From RPQJ01 sp963793005 (GTDB lineage Bacteria > Pseudomonadota > Gammaproteobacteria > Steroidobacterales > Steroidobacteraceae): a stretch of 64,000 nt of DNA. The notes under the pieces were generated by a model. That model was not told the DNA's origin and did not search any database. It was given only the letters and a program-made list of their open reading frames with translations. The stretch lies in NCBI GenBank assembly GCA_963793005.1, contig CAWBYP010000002.1, forward strand, positions 992,001 to 1,056,000, in the 5' to 3' direction. Each line of letters opens with the position of its first letter. Position 1 is the first letter of the stretch. The position numbers were made by a program, and so were the translations under genes. This document shows positions 51,411-59,939 of this stretch, one piece after another.

Positions 51411-51484
51411 TGGCTGGGGGACTAGGATTCGAACCTAGGTTGACGGAGTCAGAGTCCGTAGTCCTACCGCTAGACGATCCCCCA
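51411..51484 (-). tRNA. tRNA-Gln (anticodon CUG)
   Basis: 74 bases with the 3' CCA encoded. Acceptor stem TGGGGGA/TCCCCCA, D-loop TCTAGCGGTAGGA, anticodon stem ACGGA/TCCGT around the loop CTCTGAC (anticodon CTG, positions 34-36), and T-arm CCTAGGTTCGAATCCTAG. It begins six bases after the rpsI stop, on the same strand. Confidence 0.96.
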
Positions 51485-51490
51485 AGCGTG

Positions 51491-51883
51491 TTAGCGCTTC
51501 GAGAACTGCGTGCCGCGACGCGCCTTGCGGAAGCCGACCTTCTTGCGCTCGACTTCGCGCGCATCGCGCGTGACGAAGCCGGCGGTCCGCAGCGGCTTGC
51601 GCAGCGATTCATCGTATTCCATCAGCGCCCGCGTGATGCCGTGGCGGATCGCGCCGGCCTGGCCCGTCATGCCGCCACCAGCGACGTTCACTTCGACGTC
51701 AAAGCGGTCCGACATCTGCACGGTCTCGAGCGGCTGGCGCACGATCATGCGCGACGTCTGGCGACCGAAGAACTCATCGATGGAGCGGCCGTTGATGCGG
51801 ATGGTGCCTGTGCCGGGACGCAGGTGGACGCGTGCCGTTGAGGTCTTGCGGCGGCCGGTGCCGTAATTGGTGCTAGCGGGCAT
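51491..51883 (-). CDS. rpsI: RpsI, 30S ribosomal protein S9
   Basis: 130 residues, the usual length. YGTGRRKTSTARVHLRPGTG at the N-terminus and the C-terminal tail RKKVGFRKARRGTQFSKR, whose final Ser-Lys-Arg reaches the P-site tRNA anticodon, are complete. It follows rplM by 20 bases, as in most bacteria, and runs almost directly into tRNA-Gln. Confidence 0.98.
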   Translation of the reverse strand: MPASTNYGTGRRKTSTARVHLRPGTGTIRINGRSIDEFFGRQTSRMIVRQPLETVQMSDRFDVEVNVAGGGMTGQAGAIRHGITRALMEYDESLRKPLRTAGFVTRDAREVERKKVGFRKARRGTQFSKR

Positions 51884-51903
51884 CGTCGAAACCTTGCGTT
51901 GGG

Positions 51904-52332
51904 TCAGATGTCGAGCGGCTTGGGCTGCTGCGCGGTGTGCGGGTGCGCGGCACCCTGGAACACGTGCAGCTTCTTGAACATGGCGCGGCCGAGCGGATTC
52001 TTGGGCAGCATGCCCTTGACCGCGATCTCGATGGCGCGCTCAGGGTGCTCGGCCATCATCTTCTCGAGCGTCTTGCTCTTGATGCCGCCGATTGCGCCCG
52101 TGTGCCAGTAGTAGACCTTGTCACGCAGCTTGTCGCCGGTGACGTGGATCTTCTCGGCATTGAGAACGATGATGTGGTCGCCGGTGTCCACGTGGGGCGT
52201 GTACTCGGCCTTGTGCTTGCCGCGAAGGCGCATGGCGAGCTGGGTGGCGAGGCGGCCGAGCGTCTTGCCGCTCGCATCCACCACGTACCAGTCGCGACGC
52301 ACCGTCTCGGAGCGTGCAAAAAATGTGCTCAT
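51904..52332 (-). CDS. rplM: RplM, 50S ribosomal protein L13
   Basis: 142 residues, the standard length from the ATG at 52332. DWYVVDASGKTLGRLAT, HVDTGDHIIVLNAEKIHVTG, YYWHTGAIGGIKS and KGMLPKNPLGRAMFKKLHVF are diagnostic. Longer readings upstream lie in the leader. In E. coli L13 represses its own operon through the mRNA leader; here the leader is about 37 bases, so that may not apply. Confidence 0.98.
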   Translation of the reverse strand: MSTFFARSETVRRDWYVVDASGKTLGRLATQLAMRLRGKHKAEYTPHVDTGDHIIVLNAEKIHVTGDKLRDKVYYWHTGAIGGIKSKTLEKMMAEHPERAIEIAVKGMLPKNPLGRAMFKKLHVFQGAAHPHTAQQPKPLDI

Positions 52333-52375
52333 AGGGAGGCCCCAGGGAACCTGTCTATCCTGCAAAGAGCCGCGA

Positions 52376-52404
52376 ATCTTACTGTACGCGGGACCTCTTT
52401 GCAA
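52376..52404 (-). promoter_or_regulatory. Sigma-70 type promoter of rplM-rpsI
   Basis: On the minus strand TTGCAA (52404-52399), a 17-base spacer and TAAGAT (52381-52376). Transcription would start near 52369. Confidence 0.6.
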
Positions 52405-52503
52405 AGCCGTAAATCAGCCTGCCCACAGAGTCCCGGCCAGACAGCGTCCACTGGTACCGGGGCAGCCGCCACGTGCCGTGGCCGCACGCCGGCATTGCAC
52501 ACA

Positions 52504-52509
52504 TATAAT
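52504..52509 (+). promoter_or_regulatory. -10 box TATAAT just upstream of coq7
   Basis: A perfect TATAAT begins 11 bases before the coq7 ATG. There is no Shine-Dalgarno (the gap reads GAGCC) and no good -35 box at the usual distance. Confidence 0.5.
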
Positions 52510-52514
52510 GAGCC

Positions 52515-53162
52515 ATGACAACGAATCACCGGCCCCGCTCTCTCGCCGACGCCCTGATCCGGGAGTTCGACCGGGGATTGCGCACCGTGGCCGCGGCCAA
52601 CGTGGCCGCGCGGCCCAATCCTGCGGGCCCGGCCCCGGAGTCGGTGGCCGGGGCGGCAGCCCGGCGCCACGCGGCGGGGCTGATGAGGGTCAATCACGCC
52701 GGGGAGATTGCCGCCCAGGCCCTCTACCACGGCCAGGCCCTGACCGCCCGGGACCAGAAGGTCCGGGCAAAGCTGCTCGACGCGGCCCGCGACGAGACCG
52801 ACCATCTGGCCTGGTGCGAGGCGCGGGTGCGCGAACTCAGCAGCCACACCAGCCTGCTCGCCCCGGTCTGGTACATGGGGGCATTTGCGATCGGCGCGGT
52901 CACCGGGCTAGCGGGCGACCGCACCAGCCTCGGCTTTGTCGCCGAGACAGAAAGACAGGTCGTCGAGCACCTCGAGTCGCACATGCACGAACTGCCGGAG
53001 GACGACGAGCGCTCGCGCAGGATCGTGGGGCAGATGCAGGACGACGAAGCGCGTCATGGCTCGGAAGCGACGAAAGCCGGCGGCCGCGAGCTACCCCGCC
53101 CCGTCCGTGGACTCATGCGGCGAGCGGCGCAGATCATGACCCGAACGGCTTATTACGTCTGA
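52515..53162 (+). CDS. coq7: Coq7, 2-polyprenyl-3-methyl-6-methoxy-1,4-benzoquinone monooxygenase
   Basis: Di-iron hydroxylase for the demethoxyubiquinone step of ubiquinone synthesis, in place of the flavoprotein UbiF. 215 residues. Iron ligands are in RVNHAGEIAAQALYHGQ (Glu), RDETDHLAWCE (ExxH), VEHLESHMH (Glu) and QMQDDEARHGSEA (ExxH-type). An Ala/Pro-rich N-terminal stretch of about 50 residues precedes the core. Together with ubiH and ubiI in this window it covers the three ring hydroxylations. Confidence 0.93.
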   Translation: MTTNHRPRSLADALIREFDRGLRTVAAANVAARPNPAGPAPESVAGAAARRHAAGLMRVNHAGEIAAQALYHGQALTARDQKVRAKLLDAARDETDHLAWCEARVRELSSHTSLLAPVWYMGAFAIGAVTGLAGDRTSLGFVAETERQVVEHLESHMHELPEDDERSRRIVGQMQDDEARHGSEATKAGGRELPRPVRGLMRRAAQIMTRTAYYV

Positions 53163-53166
53163 AAAC

Positions 53167-53196
53167 TTGCGGTGCGACGCGTACTTGCGATTAAAT
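53167..53196 (+). promoter_or_regulatory. Candidate promoter of crp
   Basis: TTGCGG (53167-53172), an 18-base spacer and TTAAAT (53191-53196). The following leader of about 29 bases contains GGGGCAGGA before the ATG. Confidence 0.5.
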
Positions 53197-53231
53197 CCGC
53201 GAAACTTTGACATAACCGCGGGGCAGGACGC

Positions 53232-53990
53232 ATGGAGACCGGGGGAAGACCGCTTAGTGATATTCCGGCAATCAACCGGTTCCTGAGCTATTGCCGCATC
53301 AGGACGGTGCCGTCGAAGACGGTGCTGATCCACGCGGGCGACGTGCCAGACGTCCTCTACTACGTAATCAAGGGCTCGGTCGAAGTCCTGATCGAAGACG
53401 AGGAAGGCAATGAAATGGTGCTGGCCTACCTGAACAAGGGCCAGTTCTTCGGCGAGATGGGCCTCTTCAACGAGCAGCCGCAGCGCAGCGCCTGGGTGCG
53501 TACCCGTACCCAGTGCGAGCTGGCCGAAATGACCTACCCGCGCTTCCGCCAGATCGCCGCGGAGAGCCCGACGCTGCTGTTCGAGCTGGCCACCCAGCTC
53601 GCGAGCCGGCTCGACCGCACCAACAAGAAGCTCGGAGACCTGGCGTTCGTGGACGTCACGGGCCGCGTCGCGCACGCGATCATGGACCTGTGCAACGAGC
53701 CCGACGCGATGACGCATCCGGAGGGCACGCAGATCAAGGTCAGCCGGCAGGAGCTCTCCCGGCTGGTCGGCTGCTCGCGGGAGATGGCGGGCCGGGTGCT
53801 CAAGGTGCTGGAGGAGCAAGGCCTGCTCACGGCGCGCGGCAAGACCATGGTGGTGTTCGGCGTGCGGCCCAGGCTCAAGGGCAAGGCGGCGCTGATGTCG
53901 ACACAGGCCACCGAGCCCTCGCCGCTCGCGATGCGCAACGCGAAGGCGGCAGCTGTCGCGGACGAAGACGAAGACGAGGACGAAGAGTAG
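53232..53990 (+). CDS. crp: Crp/Clp-family transcriptional regulator with acidic C-terminal tail
   Basis: 252 residues, some 40 longer than E. coli CRP. The cyclic-nucleotide domain keeps GEMGLF (Gly74-Glu75) and QRSAWVRT (Arg85-Ser86), but the residue at the place of E. coli Ser128 is Asn131 (RTNKKLG). The hinge LAFVDVTGRVAHAI and the helix-turn-helix QELSRLVGCSREMAGRVLKVLEEQG (about 173-197) are strongly CRP-like, so the DNA target is probably close to the CRP consensus. After residue 213 there is a tail ending in DEDEDEDEE. Ligand cAMP or, as in Xanthomonas Clp, c-di-GMP cannot be decided from sequence. Confidence 0.9.
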   Translation: METGGRPLSDIPAINRFLSYCRIRTVPSKTVLIHAGDVPDVLYYVIKGSVEVLIEDEEGNEMVLAYLNKGQFFGEMGLFNEQPQRSAWVRTRTQCELAEMTYPRFRQIAAESPTLLFELATQLASRLDRTNKKLGDLAFVDVTGRVAHAIMDLCNEPDAMTHPEGTQIKVSRQELSRLVGCSREMAGRVLKVLEEQGLLTARGKTMVVFGVRPRLKGKAALMSTQATEPSPLAMRNAKAAAVADEDEDEDEE

Positions 53991-53994
53991 TCCC

Positions 53995-54010
53995 GTCACC
54001 GGCCGGTGAC
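53995..54010. repeat. 16-base perfect palindrome between convergent crp and rpe
   Basis: GTCACCGGCCGGTGAC lies in the 45-base gap between the crp and rpe stops. It could fold as a hairpin in either transcript, but there is no U-run on either side, so it is not a standard terminator. Confidence 0.6.
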
Positions 54011-54035
54011 GCCGCCCGGGCGCGGCCGGCCTCGC

Positions 54036-54707
54036 TCAGCGACTCGCCGCGATCTCCCTGCGCATCGCGTCGATCGTCGCCCGATAGTCCTTCGAGCCGA
54101 AGATCGCCGACCCCGCGACGAAGGTATCGGCCCCTGCGGCCGCGACCTCGGCGATGTTGTCCACTTTCACGCCGCCATCCACCTCGAGCCGGATGTCGCG
54201 CCCGCTGCGGTCGATCAACTCGCGCACCCGCGCGATCTTGGGCAGCACCGACGGGATGAACGACTGCCCGCCGAAACCCGGATTCACCGACATCAGCAGC
54301 ACCATGTCGATCTTGTCGAGCACGTGGTCGAGCCAGCTGAGCGGCGAGGCAGGATTCAGCACCAGCCCTGGCCTGCAGCCGTGCTCCCGGATCAGGCCGA
54401 CCGTACGATCCACGTGCTCGCTCGCCTCCGGATGGAAGGTGATCCAGGTTGCACCGGCCTTCGCGAAATCCGGCACGATCCGGTCCACCGGCTTCACCAT
54501 CAGGTGTACGTCGATCGGCGCGGTGACGCCGGCCTTGCGCAGCGCGTCGCAGACCAGTGGCCCGATGGTCAGGTTGGGGACGTAATGGTTGTCCATCACG
54601 TCGAAATGGACCATGTCCGCACCTGCGTCGAGCACCGCGCGCACTTCCTCGCCCAGGCGCGAGAAATCGGCGGACAGGATGGACGGCGCAATCCAGTGCT
54701 GGGTCAT
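54036..54707 (-). CDS. rpe: Rpe, ribulose-phosphate 3-epimerase
   Basis: 223 residues. TIM-barrel epimerase with WIAPSILSADFSRLGEE, VHFDVMDNHYVPNLTIGP (metal His and Asp), DVHLMV, SVNPGFGGQSF and LEVDGGV. The ATG at 54707 (MTQHWIAPS) fits the family start and lies 10 bases after GAGGAG; an ATG eight codons earlier is possible. With rpiA elsewhere in the window it serves the pentose phosphate pathway. Confidence 0.95.
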   Translation of the reverse strand: MTQHWIAPSILSADFSRLGEEVRAVLDAGADMVHFDVMDNHYVPNLTIGPLVCDALRKAGVTAPIDVHLMVKPVDRIVPDFAKAGATWITFHPEASEHVDRTVGLIREHGCRPGLVLNPASPLSWLDHVLDKIDMVLLMSVNPGFGGQSFIPSVLPKIARVRELIDRSGRDIRLEVDGGVKVDNIAEVAAAGADTFVAGSAIFGSKDYRATIDAMRREIAASR

Positions 54708-54752
54708 GTCATGGCTCCTCGGGCGCTCCACGGACTGTAGCAGGCCGTCGCG

Positions 54753-55547
54753 CTATTTCATCCCCCGGCTGTCACGTACCGCCTCGTACGCTTCGATGAT
54801 GCTGCGCGTGCGCTCGTGCGCAGCCTCGATCATCGACTCGGGCAGGCCGTTGGCGACCAGTTTGTCCGGGTGGTTCTGGCTCATCAGGCGGCGGTAGGCG
54901 AGCTTGACCTCGCGGTCACTGGCATTCGATTGCACCCCCAGCACCTGGTAGGCATCCGCGAGCCGCGATGGCGCGCTGCGGGCCTGCTCCGACCCCGACC
55001 CGCGGGCGTGGGCATGCATGCGCAGCATCGCCTCGAGGGCCGCGAATTCGGCCGCCGAGATGCCGAGTGCCGCGCACATCCTCGCAAAGACGGCCCGCGC
55101 CGGCGGATTGAGACCGCCACCGAGCATCGAGGCCTCCAGCTGTATCTGCACGAACAGGCGCCGCAGGTCGCCGCGGCTGCCAAGCGAGGCGCGCAGCCCG
55201 GCGAGCACCGACTCGAGCGGAAAGTCAGCCTGCTTTCCCTCAGCGAAGAAATCGATCGCGCGCCGCACATCGTCCTCGCCCAGCGAAAAGCGGCGCATCA
55301 CCGCCCGCGCGGCGTCGATTTCCTGCGCAGTGACCCGTCCATCGGCCTTCGCGACGTGTCCCATGACCTGGAACGTGGCCCTGAAGAACGACCGACTGAT
55401 CGCCATGCGACTGCCGCCAGCCGCGGACCCACCGCCCGCGCGCCGGTCGAACTGGTGGCCGATCAGCAGGCCCACGATCGCGCCCAGCAGGCCGCGCCCG
55501 ATGATTGCGCCGAGGATCGCGCCGATGAGTTTTCCGTACCAGCCCAT
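54753..55547 (-). CDS. djlA: DjlA-like membrane-anchored J-domain co-chaperone
   Basis: 264 residues. An N-terminal membrane segment with Gly-rich spacing (MGWYGKLIGAILGAIIGRGLLGAIVGLLIG), then a TerB-like helical domain (FFRATFQVMGHVAKADGRVTAQEI, about 48-170), and a C-terminal J domain from about 195 with the HPD of LMSQNHPDKLVANGLP. This is the DjlA layout; the protein stimulates DnaK at the inner membrane. AAGGAA precedes the ATG at 55547. Divergent from purC. Confidence 0.92.
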   Translation of the reverse strand: MGWYGKLIGAILGAIIGRGLLGAIVGLLIGHQFDRRAGGGSAAGGSRMAISRSFFRATFQVMGHVAKADGRVTAQEIDAARAVMRRFSLGEDDVRRAIDFFAEGKQADFPLESVLAGLRASLGSRGDLRRLFVQIQLEASMLGGGLNPPARAVFARMCAALGISAAEFAALEAMLRMHAHARGSGSEQARSAPSRLADAYQVLGVQSNASDREVKLAYRRLMSQNHPDKLVANGLPESMIEAAHERTRSIIEAYEAVRDSRGMK

Positions 55548-55650
55548 GGATTCCTTGACCGCCGGGGAAGGCTGCTGCAACACTGACTGCACGCGGCGGC
55601 GCGCTATGTTAGCAGCGCCAGGCCCGCATCCCGACACCGGAATTCCCACC

Positions 55651-56553
55651 ATGCCGAACACCGCCGCCGCCTCGCCACCGATGCACGAGTCGAACCTGCG
55701 CGGCCTCACGCGCACGCACCAGGGCAAGGTTCGCGACATCTATGCCATCGACGACACTTACATGCTGATCGTCACCACCGACCGGCTGAGCGCTTTCGAC
55801 GTGGTACTGCCGGACCCGATCCCGGGCAAAGGCCGGGTCCTGACCAGCATTTCGAACTTCTGGTTCGCGCGCACCGGCCACATCGTGCCGAACCACCTCG
55901 CGGCCTACCCGCTCGAGCGCGCGGTGCCCGATGCAGCCGAGCGCGCGGCAATCGCCGACCGCTGCATGGTCGTGCGCCGACTGAAGGCGCTGCCGGTCGA
56001 GGCCGTCGTCCGTGGCTACCTGATCGGATCGGGCTGGAAAGACTACGAGAGCACCGGCAAGGTGTGCGGCATCGCCCTGCCGTCCGGGCTGCGCATGGCC
56101 GACCGGCTACCGCACCCGATATTCACGCCCTCGACCAAGGCCGCGCGCGGCCACCACGACGAGAACGTCGGATTCGCCGAAATCGAGGCAGCGATCGGTC
56201 CGGCGCTGGCGGCCCGGGTCCGCGACACGGCGATCGCGCTCTACGAGTTCGCCGCGGCGCATGCGCTTGAGCGCGGCATCATCATCGCAGACACCAAGTT
56301 CGAGTTCGGCGTGGACGAGGCCGGCACACTCACGTTGATCGACGAGGCGCTCACGCCGGATTCGTCACGTTTCTGGCCGGTGGACACCTACTCGCCGGGT
56401 ACCAGCCCGCCCTCGTTCGACAAGCAGTTCGTGCGCGACTACCTCGAGACTCTCGACTGGGACAAGACACCGCCCGGCCCGCCCCTGCCGGCCGGGGTGA
56501 TTCGCGGAACGAGCGAAAGGTACCAGGAAGCGCTGCGCAGACTCACCGCGTAG
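55651..56553 (+). CDS. purC: PurC, SAICAR synthase
   Basis: Ligates aspartate to CAIR in purine synthesis. 300 residues, the longer form common outside enterobacteria (about 237 there). KVRDIYAIDDTYMLIVTTDRLSAFDVVLPDPIPGKG, EAVVRGYLIGSGWKDY and IADTKFEFGVDEAGTLTLIDEALTPDSSRFWP are diagnostic. The ATG at 55651 is in a typical context; longer readings pass through djlA. purE and purK, the preceding two steps, lie 3.4 kb downstream. Confidence 0.96.
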   Translation: MPNTAAASPPMHESNLRGLTRTHQGKVRDIYAIDDTYMLIVTTDRLSAFDVVLPDPIPGKGRVLTSISNFWFARTGHIVPNHLAAYPLERAVPDAAERAAIADRCMVVRRLKALPVEAVVRGYLIGSGWKDYESTGKVCGIALPSGLRMADRLPHPIFTPSTKAARGHHDENVGFAEIEAAIGPALAARVRDTAIALYEFAAAHALERGIIIADTKFEFGVDEAGTLTLIDEALTPDSSRFWPVDTYSPGTSPPSFDKQFVRDYLETLDWDKTPPGPPLPAGVIRGTSERYQEALRRLTA

Positions 56554-56556
56554 AGC

Positions 56557-57876
56557 ATGTCAGCCAACTTCACTGCGCTGCACCAGCGGGTCGAGCACTG
56601 GCTGTTCGACCTGCCGGAGTCGCTGGGAAGTCGCGCGCTGGTCCTGCTCGCGACTCCGCTTCGATACGCGTACGCGCTGCTGCGCGATATCGGCCGCGGC
56701 GAGCTGGGACTGCGCGCAATGAGCCTGGTGTACACGACGCTCATCGCGCTGGTGCCGGTCGTGGCCGTGGCGTTCGCGGTGCTGAAGGCCTTCGGTTATC
56801 ACCACGAGATCGAGCCCGTGCTGCTCGAGTTTCTGCGACCGCTGGGCGACCAGGGCCACCGCATCGTGGCGCGCGTCATGGGATTCGTCGAGAACGTGCA
56901 GGGCACGCTGGTCGGCTCGGTCGGGTTCGTGTTCCTGCTCTACGCCTCAATCTCAATGGTGCAGAAGGTCGAGGCGGCGCTGAACTACACCTGGCACGTC
57001 GAACGCCCACGCAGCTTCGCGCGCCGTGCCACGGAATACCTGGTGGTACTGCTGATCGTCCCGGTGCTGGCAGCGGTGGCGATGGCGCTGCTCGCTTCAG
57101 TCGAGGCGAGCACGGTGGTCGCGAAACTCTCGGGCCTGGCCACGGGGCAGGCGAGCGGCGCGGAACGCACGCATTTTGCGCCCTATGCACTGATCCTCGG
57201 ACTCTTCGGCTTCCTGTACCTGTACATGCCGAACACGCGCGTGAGGCTCTTGCCCGCCGCAGCCGGTACGCTCTTTGGCGGCCTGCTCTGGGCGTTCGTC
57301 GGTGCGTTGTTCGCACGCACGGTGGTCTACTCCGCACAGCTCGCCGCCATCTATGCGGGCCTCGCCGTCGTGCCACTGTTCCTGTTCTGGCTGTACGCGA
57401 GCTGGCTTATCCTGCTGCTCGGGGCCCAGCTGTCGTTCTACGTGCAGCACCCTGAGTATCTGCGCACCGGGCACGCAGACATACCGACCACCGGCGTTCT
57501 GCGCGAACGGCTGGCAATGTCGGTGATGGTCCTGCTGGCAGAGCGCTTCGTCCAGGGCACCGAGCGCTGGTCCACCAACGGCCTGGCCGAGCGGCTCGAT
57601 GTCCCGGGGACGGTGCTCGGCAGCGTCGTGTCGGCGCTGGAGGCGCACGGGCTGGTGCTCGCGACCGAAGACGATTCTCTGATCCCGGCCCGAGACCTGG
57701 GCTCCATCACGCTTGCTGGAATCCTCGATGCGATCCGCCACGAGACGCCGGATCCGCGGCGGCCGAAGCCGCGGCCGGTCGCGGCGGCCGACGCAGTGGC
57801 GCAATCGGCGGACGAGGCGCTGCGTGCGAGCCTTGGTGACCGGACGCTGCTCGACCTGGTGCGCAGCAATGCCTGA
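56557..57876 (+). CDS. YihY/BrkB (UPF0761) inner membrane protein
   Basis: 439 residues. Six hydrophobic segments with the family marks RAMSLVYTTLIALVPVVAVAFAVLK, FLLYASISMVQKVEAALNYTW, FLYLYMPNTRVRLLPAAAGTLFGGLLW and VVPLFLFWLYASWLILLLGAQLSFY. A C-terminal cytosolic part (about 300-439) includes a winged-helix-like stretch (STNGLAERLDVPGTVLGSVVSALEAHGLV). Once annotated as RNase BN, which is now known to be a different protein. Role unknown. It starts four bases after purC. Confidence 0.9.
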   Translation: MSANFTALHQRVEHWLFDLPESLGSRALVLLATPLRYAYALLRDIGRGELGLRAMSLVYTTLIALVPVVAVAFAVLKAFGYHHEIEPVLLEFLRPLGDQGHRIVARVMGFVENVQGTLVGSVGFVFLLYASISMVQKVEAALNYTWHVERPRSFARRATEYLVVLLIVPVLAAVAMALLASVEASTVVAKLSGLATGQASGAERTHFAPYALILGLFGFLYLYMPNTRVRLLPAAAGTLFGGLLWAFVGALFARTVVYSAQLAAIYAGLAVVPLFLFWLYASWLILLLGAQLSFYVQHPEYLRTGHADIPTTGVLRERLAMSVMVLLAERFVQGTERWSTNGLAERLDVPGTVLGSVVSALEAHGLVLATEDDSLIPARDLGSITLAGILDAIRHETPDPRRPKPRPVAAADAVAQSADEALRASLGDRTLLDLVRSNA

Positions 57877-57888
57877 CGACAGCAGCAC

Positions 57889-59238
57889 TCAGTCGCCGGC
57901 GATAGTCATTTCCCCGACCAGGATCGAGCCGGTGCGAATGCCTCCACGCAGATCGACGTCATTACCGACCGAGACGATGTTGCGGTAGACGTCCTTGAGG
58001 TTGCCGGCCACGGTCACTTCGTGGACCGGGTACTCGATCCTGCCGCCCTCGACCCAGAAGCCCGCTGCGCCGCGCGAGTAGTCGCCTGTCACGCCGTTCA
58101 CGCCCTGCCCCATCAGCTCGGTGACCAGCAGTCCGCGGTCCATGCGCCGCAGCATCTCCGCCAGGTCGCCGCCGTGGCCGCGCACCATGAGGTTGTGGGT
58201 TCCGCCCGCGTTACCAGTCGTGCGCAGCCCGAGCTTGCGTGCCGAATACGAACCGAGCACGTAACCGAGCAGCACCCCTGCCTCGACCAGTTCCCGGTCG
58301 CGCGTAGCGACACCCTCATGGTCGAAAGGCGCGCTCGCCAGCGCCTTCGGCAGGTGCGGCCGCTCGGAAAGACTGAACCAGTCGGGAAAGACCTGCTGGC
58401 CAGCAGCGTCCAGCAGGAACGAAGCGCGCCGGTACTGGCTGCCGCCACGGATCGCCCCGATGAAGTGGCCTATGAGCCCGCGCGCGACCTCCGGGCTGAA
58501 CAGCACCGGCGCTCGCGTCGTGGCGACCTTGCGCGCACCGAGGCGCCGCACGGCGCGCTCGCCGCTCAACCGGCCAACACTGGTGACCGCCTCGAGTTCG
58601 CGCCAGTCGCGCACTGTCGAGTACCAGTAGTCGCGCTCCATAGCATCGCCTTCGCTGCCGAGCACGGCGCAGCTCACGCTGTGCACCGAACCCGGATAGC
58701 AGCGCAGAAAGCCGTGCGTATTGCCGTAGGCGCGAATCCCGCGGTGCGAACTTACCGCCGCACCCTCCGAGTTGGTGATGCGCGGATCCACCGCCAGCGC
58801 CGCTGCCTCGCACTCGAGCGCGAGCTCGCAGGCGCGTTCCGGCGTCAGGTCCCATGGGTGCGAGAGGTCGAGGTCAGGCACGTCCGTGGCGAGCGTGTCC
58901 GGGTCCGCGAGCCCCGCGCAGGAATCCTCGGACGTGAATCGCGCGATGCTGCAGGCCTTGCCGACCGTCTCGCGCAGCGCGGCCGCGCCCAGGTCTGCCG
59001 TACTGGCCGAGCCCTTGCGTGTGCCGAAATACACGGTGACGCCCATGCCGCGATCGCGCTGGTATTCCACCGTGTCTATCTCACCCAGCCGCACGGAGGC
59101 CGACAAGCCCACGTCCACGCTGACCGCGGCCTCGGCCTGGGAGGCGCCGAGCGCGCGGGCCTCCTCGAGTGCGATTTCCACGAGCGCGAGCAGGTCCGCG
59201 CCGTCGGCAACGGGCGTGAGTGACGATTCAGTGGGCAT
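57889..59238 (-). CDS. pmbA: PmbA/TldE, metalloprotease subunit
   Basis: 449 residues. Partner of TldD in a heterodimeric protease that degrades unfolded peptides and matures microcin-type or antitoxin proteins. Family marks: RDRGMGVTVYFGTRKGSASTAD, VLFSPEVARGLIGHFIGAIRGGSQYRRASFL, TTGNAGGTHNLMVRGHGGDLAEML and the Gly-rich C-terminus. It lacks the HExxxH of TldD, as expected. ATG 59238 has GGCGGAACC before it. tldD is at the end of this window. Confidence 0.93.
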   Translation of the reverse strand: MPTESSLTPVADGADLLALVEIALEEARALGASQAEAAVSVDVGLSASVRLGEIDTVEYQRDRGMGVTVYFGTRKGSASTADLGAAALRETVGKACSIARFTSEDSCAGLADPDTLATDVPDLDLSHPWDLTPERACELALECEAAALAVDPRITNSEGAAVSSHRGIRAYGNTHGFLRCYPGSVHSVSCAVLGSEGDAMERDYWYSTVRDWRELEAVTSVGRLSGERAVRRLGARKVATTRAPVLFSPEVARGLIGHFIGAIRGGSQYRRASFLLDAAGQQVFPDWFSLSERPHLPKALASAPFDHEGVATRDRELVEAGVLLGYVLGSYSARKLGLRTTGNAGGTHNLMVRGHGGDLAEMLRRMDRGLLVTELMGQGVNGVTGDYSRGAAGFWVEGGRIEYPVHEVTVAGNLKDVYRNIVSVGNDVDLRGGIRTGSILVGEMTIAGD

Positions 59239-59322
59239 GGTTCCGCCGGCTTGCTGCAAGCGGGCATTCTAGCAGCGGCCGGGCCCGGGGCCGCGCGTGC
59301 TAGCATCCCGCGCGGAGGAAGG

Positions 59323-59859
59323 ATGGGCGACACGCACGACGACGGCGAGGAACTGGCACCGAGCAGGAGCGAGAAGAAGCGGCAGAGCCGCGGTCTCCAG
59401 GACCTCGGCTGGGAACTCGTGGAACTGCCCGAAGCCGAGCTTGCGGCGATGCCGCTGCCGGACGAGGTGCGCGACGCGGTCGAGGTCGCCCGTCGCATCA
59501 CCAGCAATGGCGCCAAAGCGAGGCAGCGCCTCTACATCGGCAAGCTGCTTCGACACATCGACACCGACCCCATACGGCTGGCGCTGGATCGCCGCGGCGA
59601 GATAGACCGGCAACGCCTGCTGCGCGAGAAATCCGTCGAACGCTGGCGCGATCGCCTGCTCGCCGACGAGACCTCAGCCTGGACCGAATTCGGTGCCATG
59701 GTGGACCGGGATGCGCTGCAGCAGTTGCGCGCCATGGTGCGCCAGGCCCGGGCCGAGCAGTCCGCGTCTCGCCCGCCGGCCGCCGCCCGGCAGCTCTATC
59801 GCCGACTGCGCGAAATCCTTGCGTCGCAGGACGGCCGGGACAGCGACCAGGCGACCTAG
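59323..59859 (+). CDS. darP: DarP (YjgA), ribosome-associated protein
   Basis: 178 residues, DUF615. In E. coli it promotes late 50S assembly. Marks: SRSEKKRQSRGLQDLGWELVELPEAEL, AKARQRLYIGKLLRHID and ARQLYRRLREIL. GGAGGAAGG precedes the ATG. It is commonly next to pmbA, as here, divergently. Confidence 0.93.
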   Translation: MGDTHDDGEELAPSRSEKKRQSRGLQDLGWELVELPEAELAAMPLPDEVRDAVEVARRITSNGAKARQRLYIGKLLRHIDTDPIRLALDRRGEIDRQRLLREKSVERWRDRLLADETSAWTEFGAMVDRDALQQLRAMVRQARAEQSASRPPAAARQLYRRLREILASQDGRDSDQAT

Positions 59860-59927
59860 GACGAAGGGTCGGCCATCCGGAACCGCTGCGCCGACCGGCG
59901 ATCGCGGGTAGATAACCGGGCCGATGC

Positions 59928-59933
59928 TACAAT
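59928..59933 (+). promoter_or_regulatory. -10 box TACAAT just upstream of purE
   Basis: TACAAT begins 12 bases before the purE GTG. No Shine-Dalgarno is seen in GCCGCG between them. Confidence 0.45.
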
Positions 59934-59939
59934 GCCGCG

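Noticed and set aside
53995..54010. Palindrome between crp and rpe as a terminator
   Set aside because: No U-run on either strand; kept only as a repeat.
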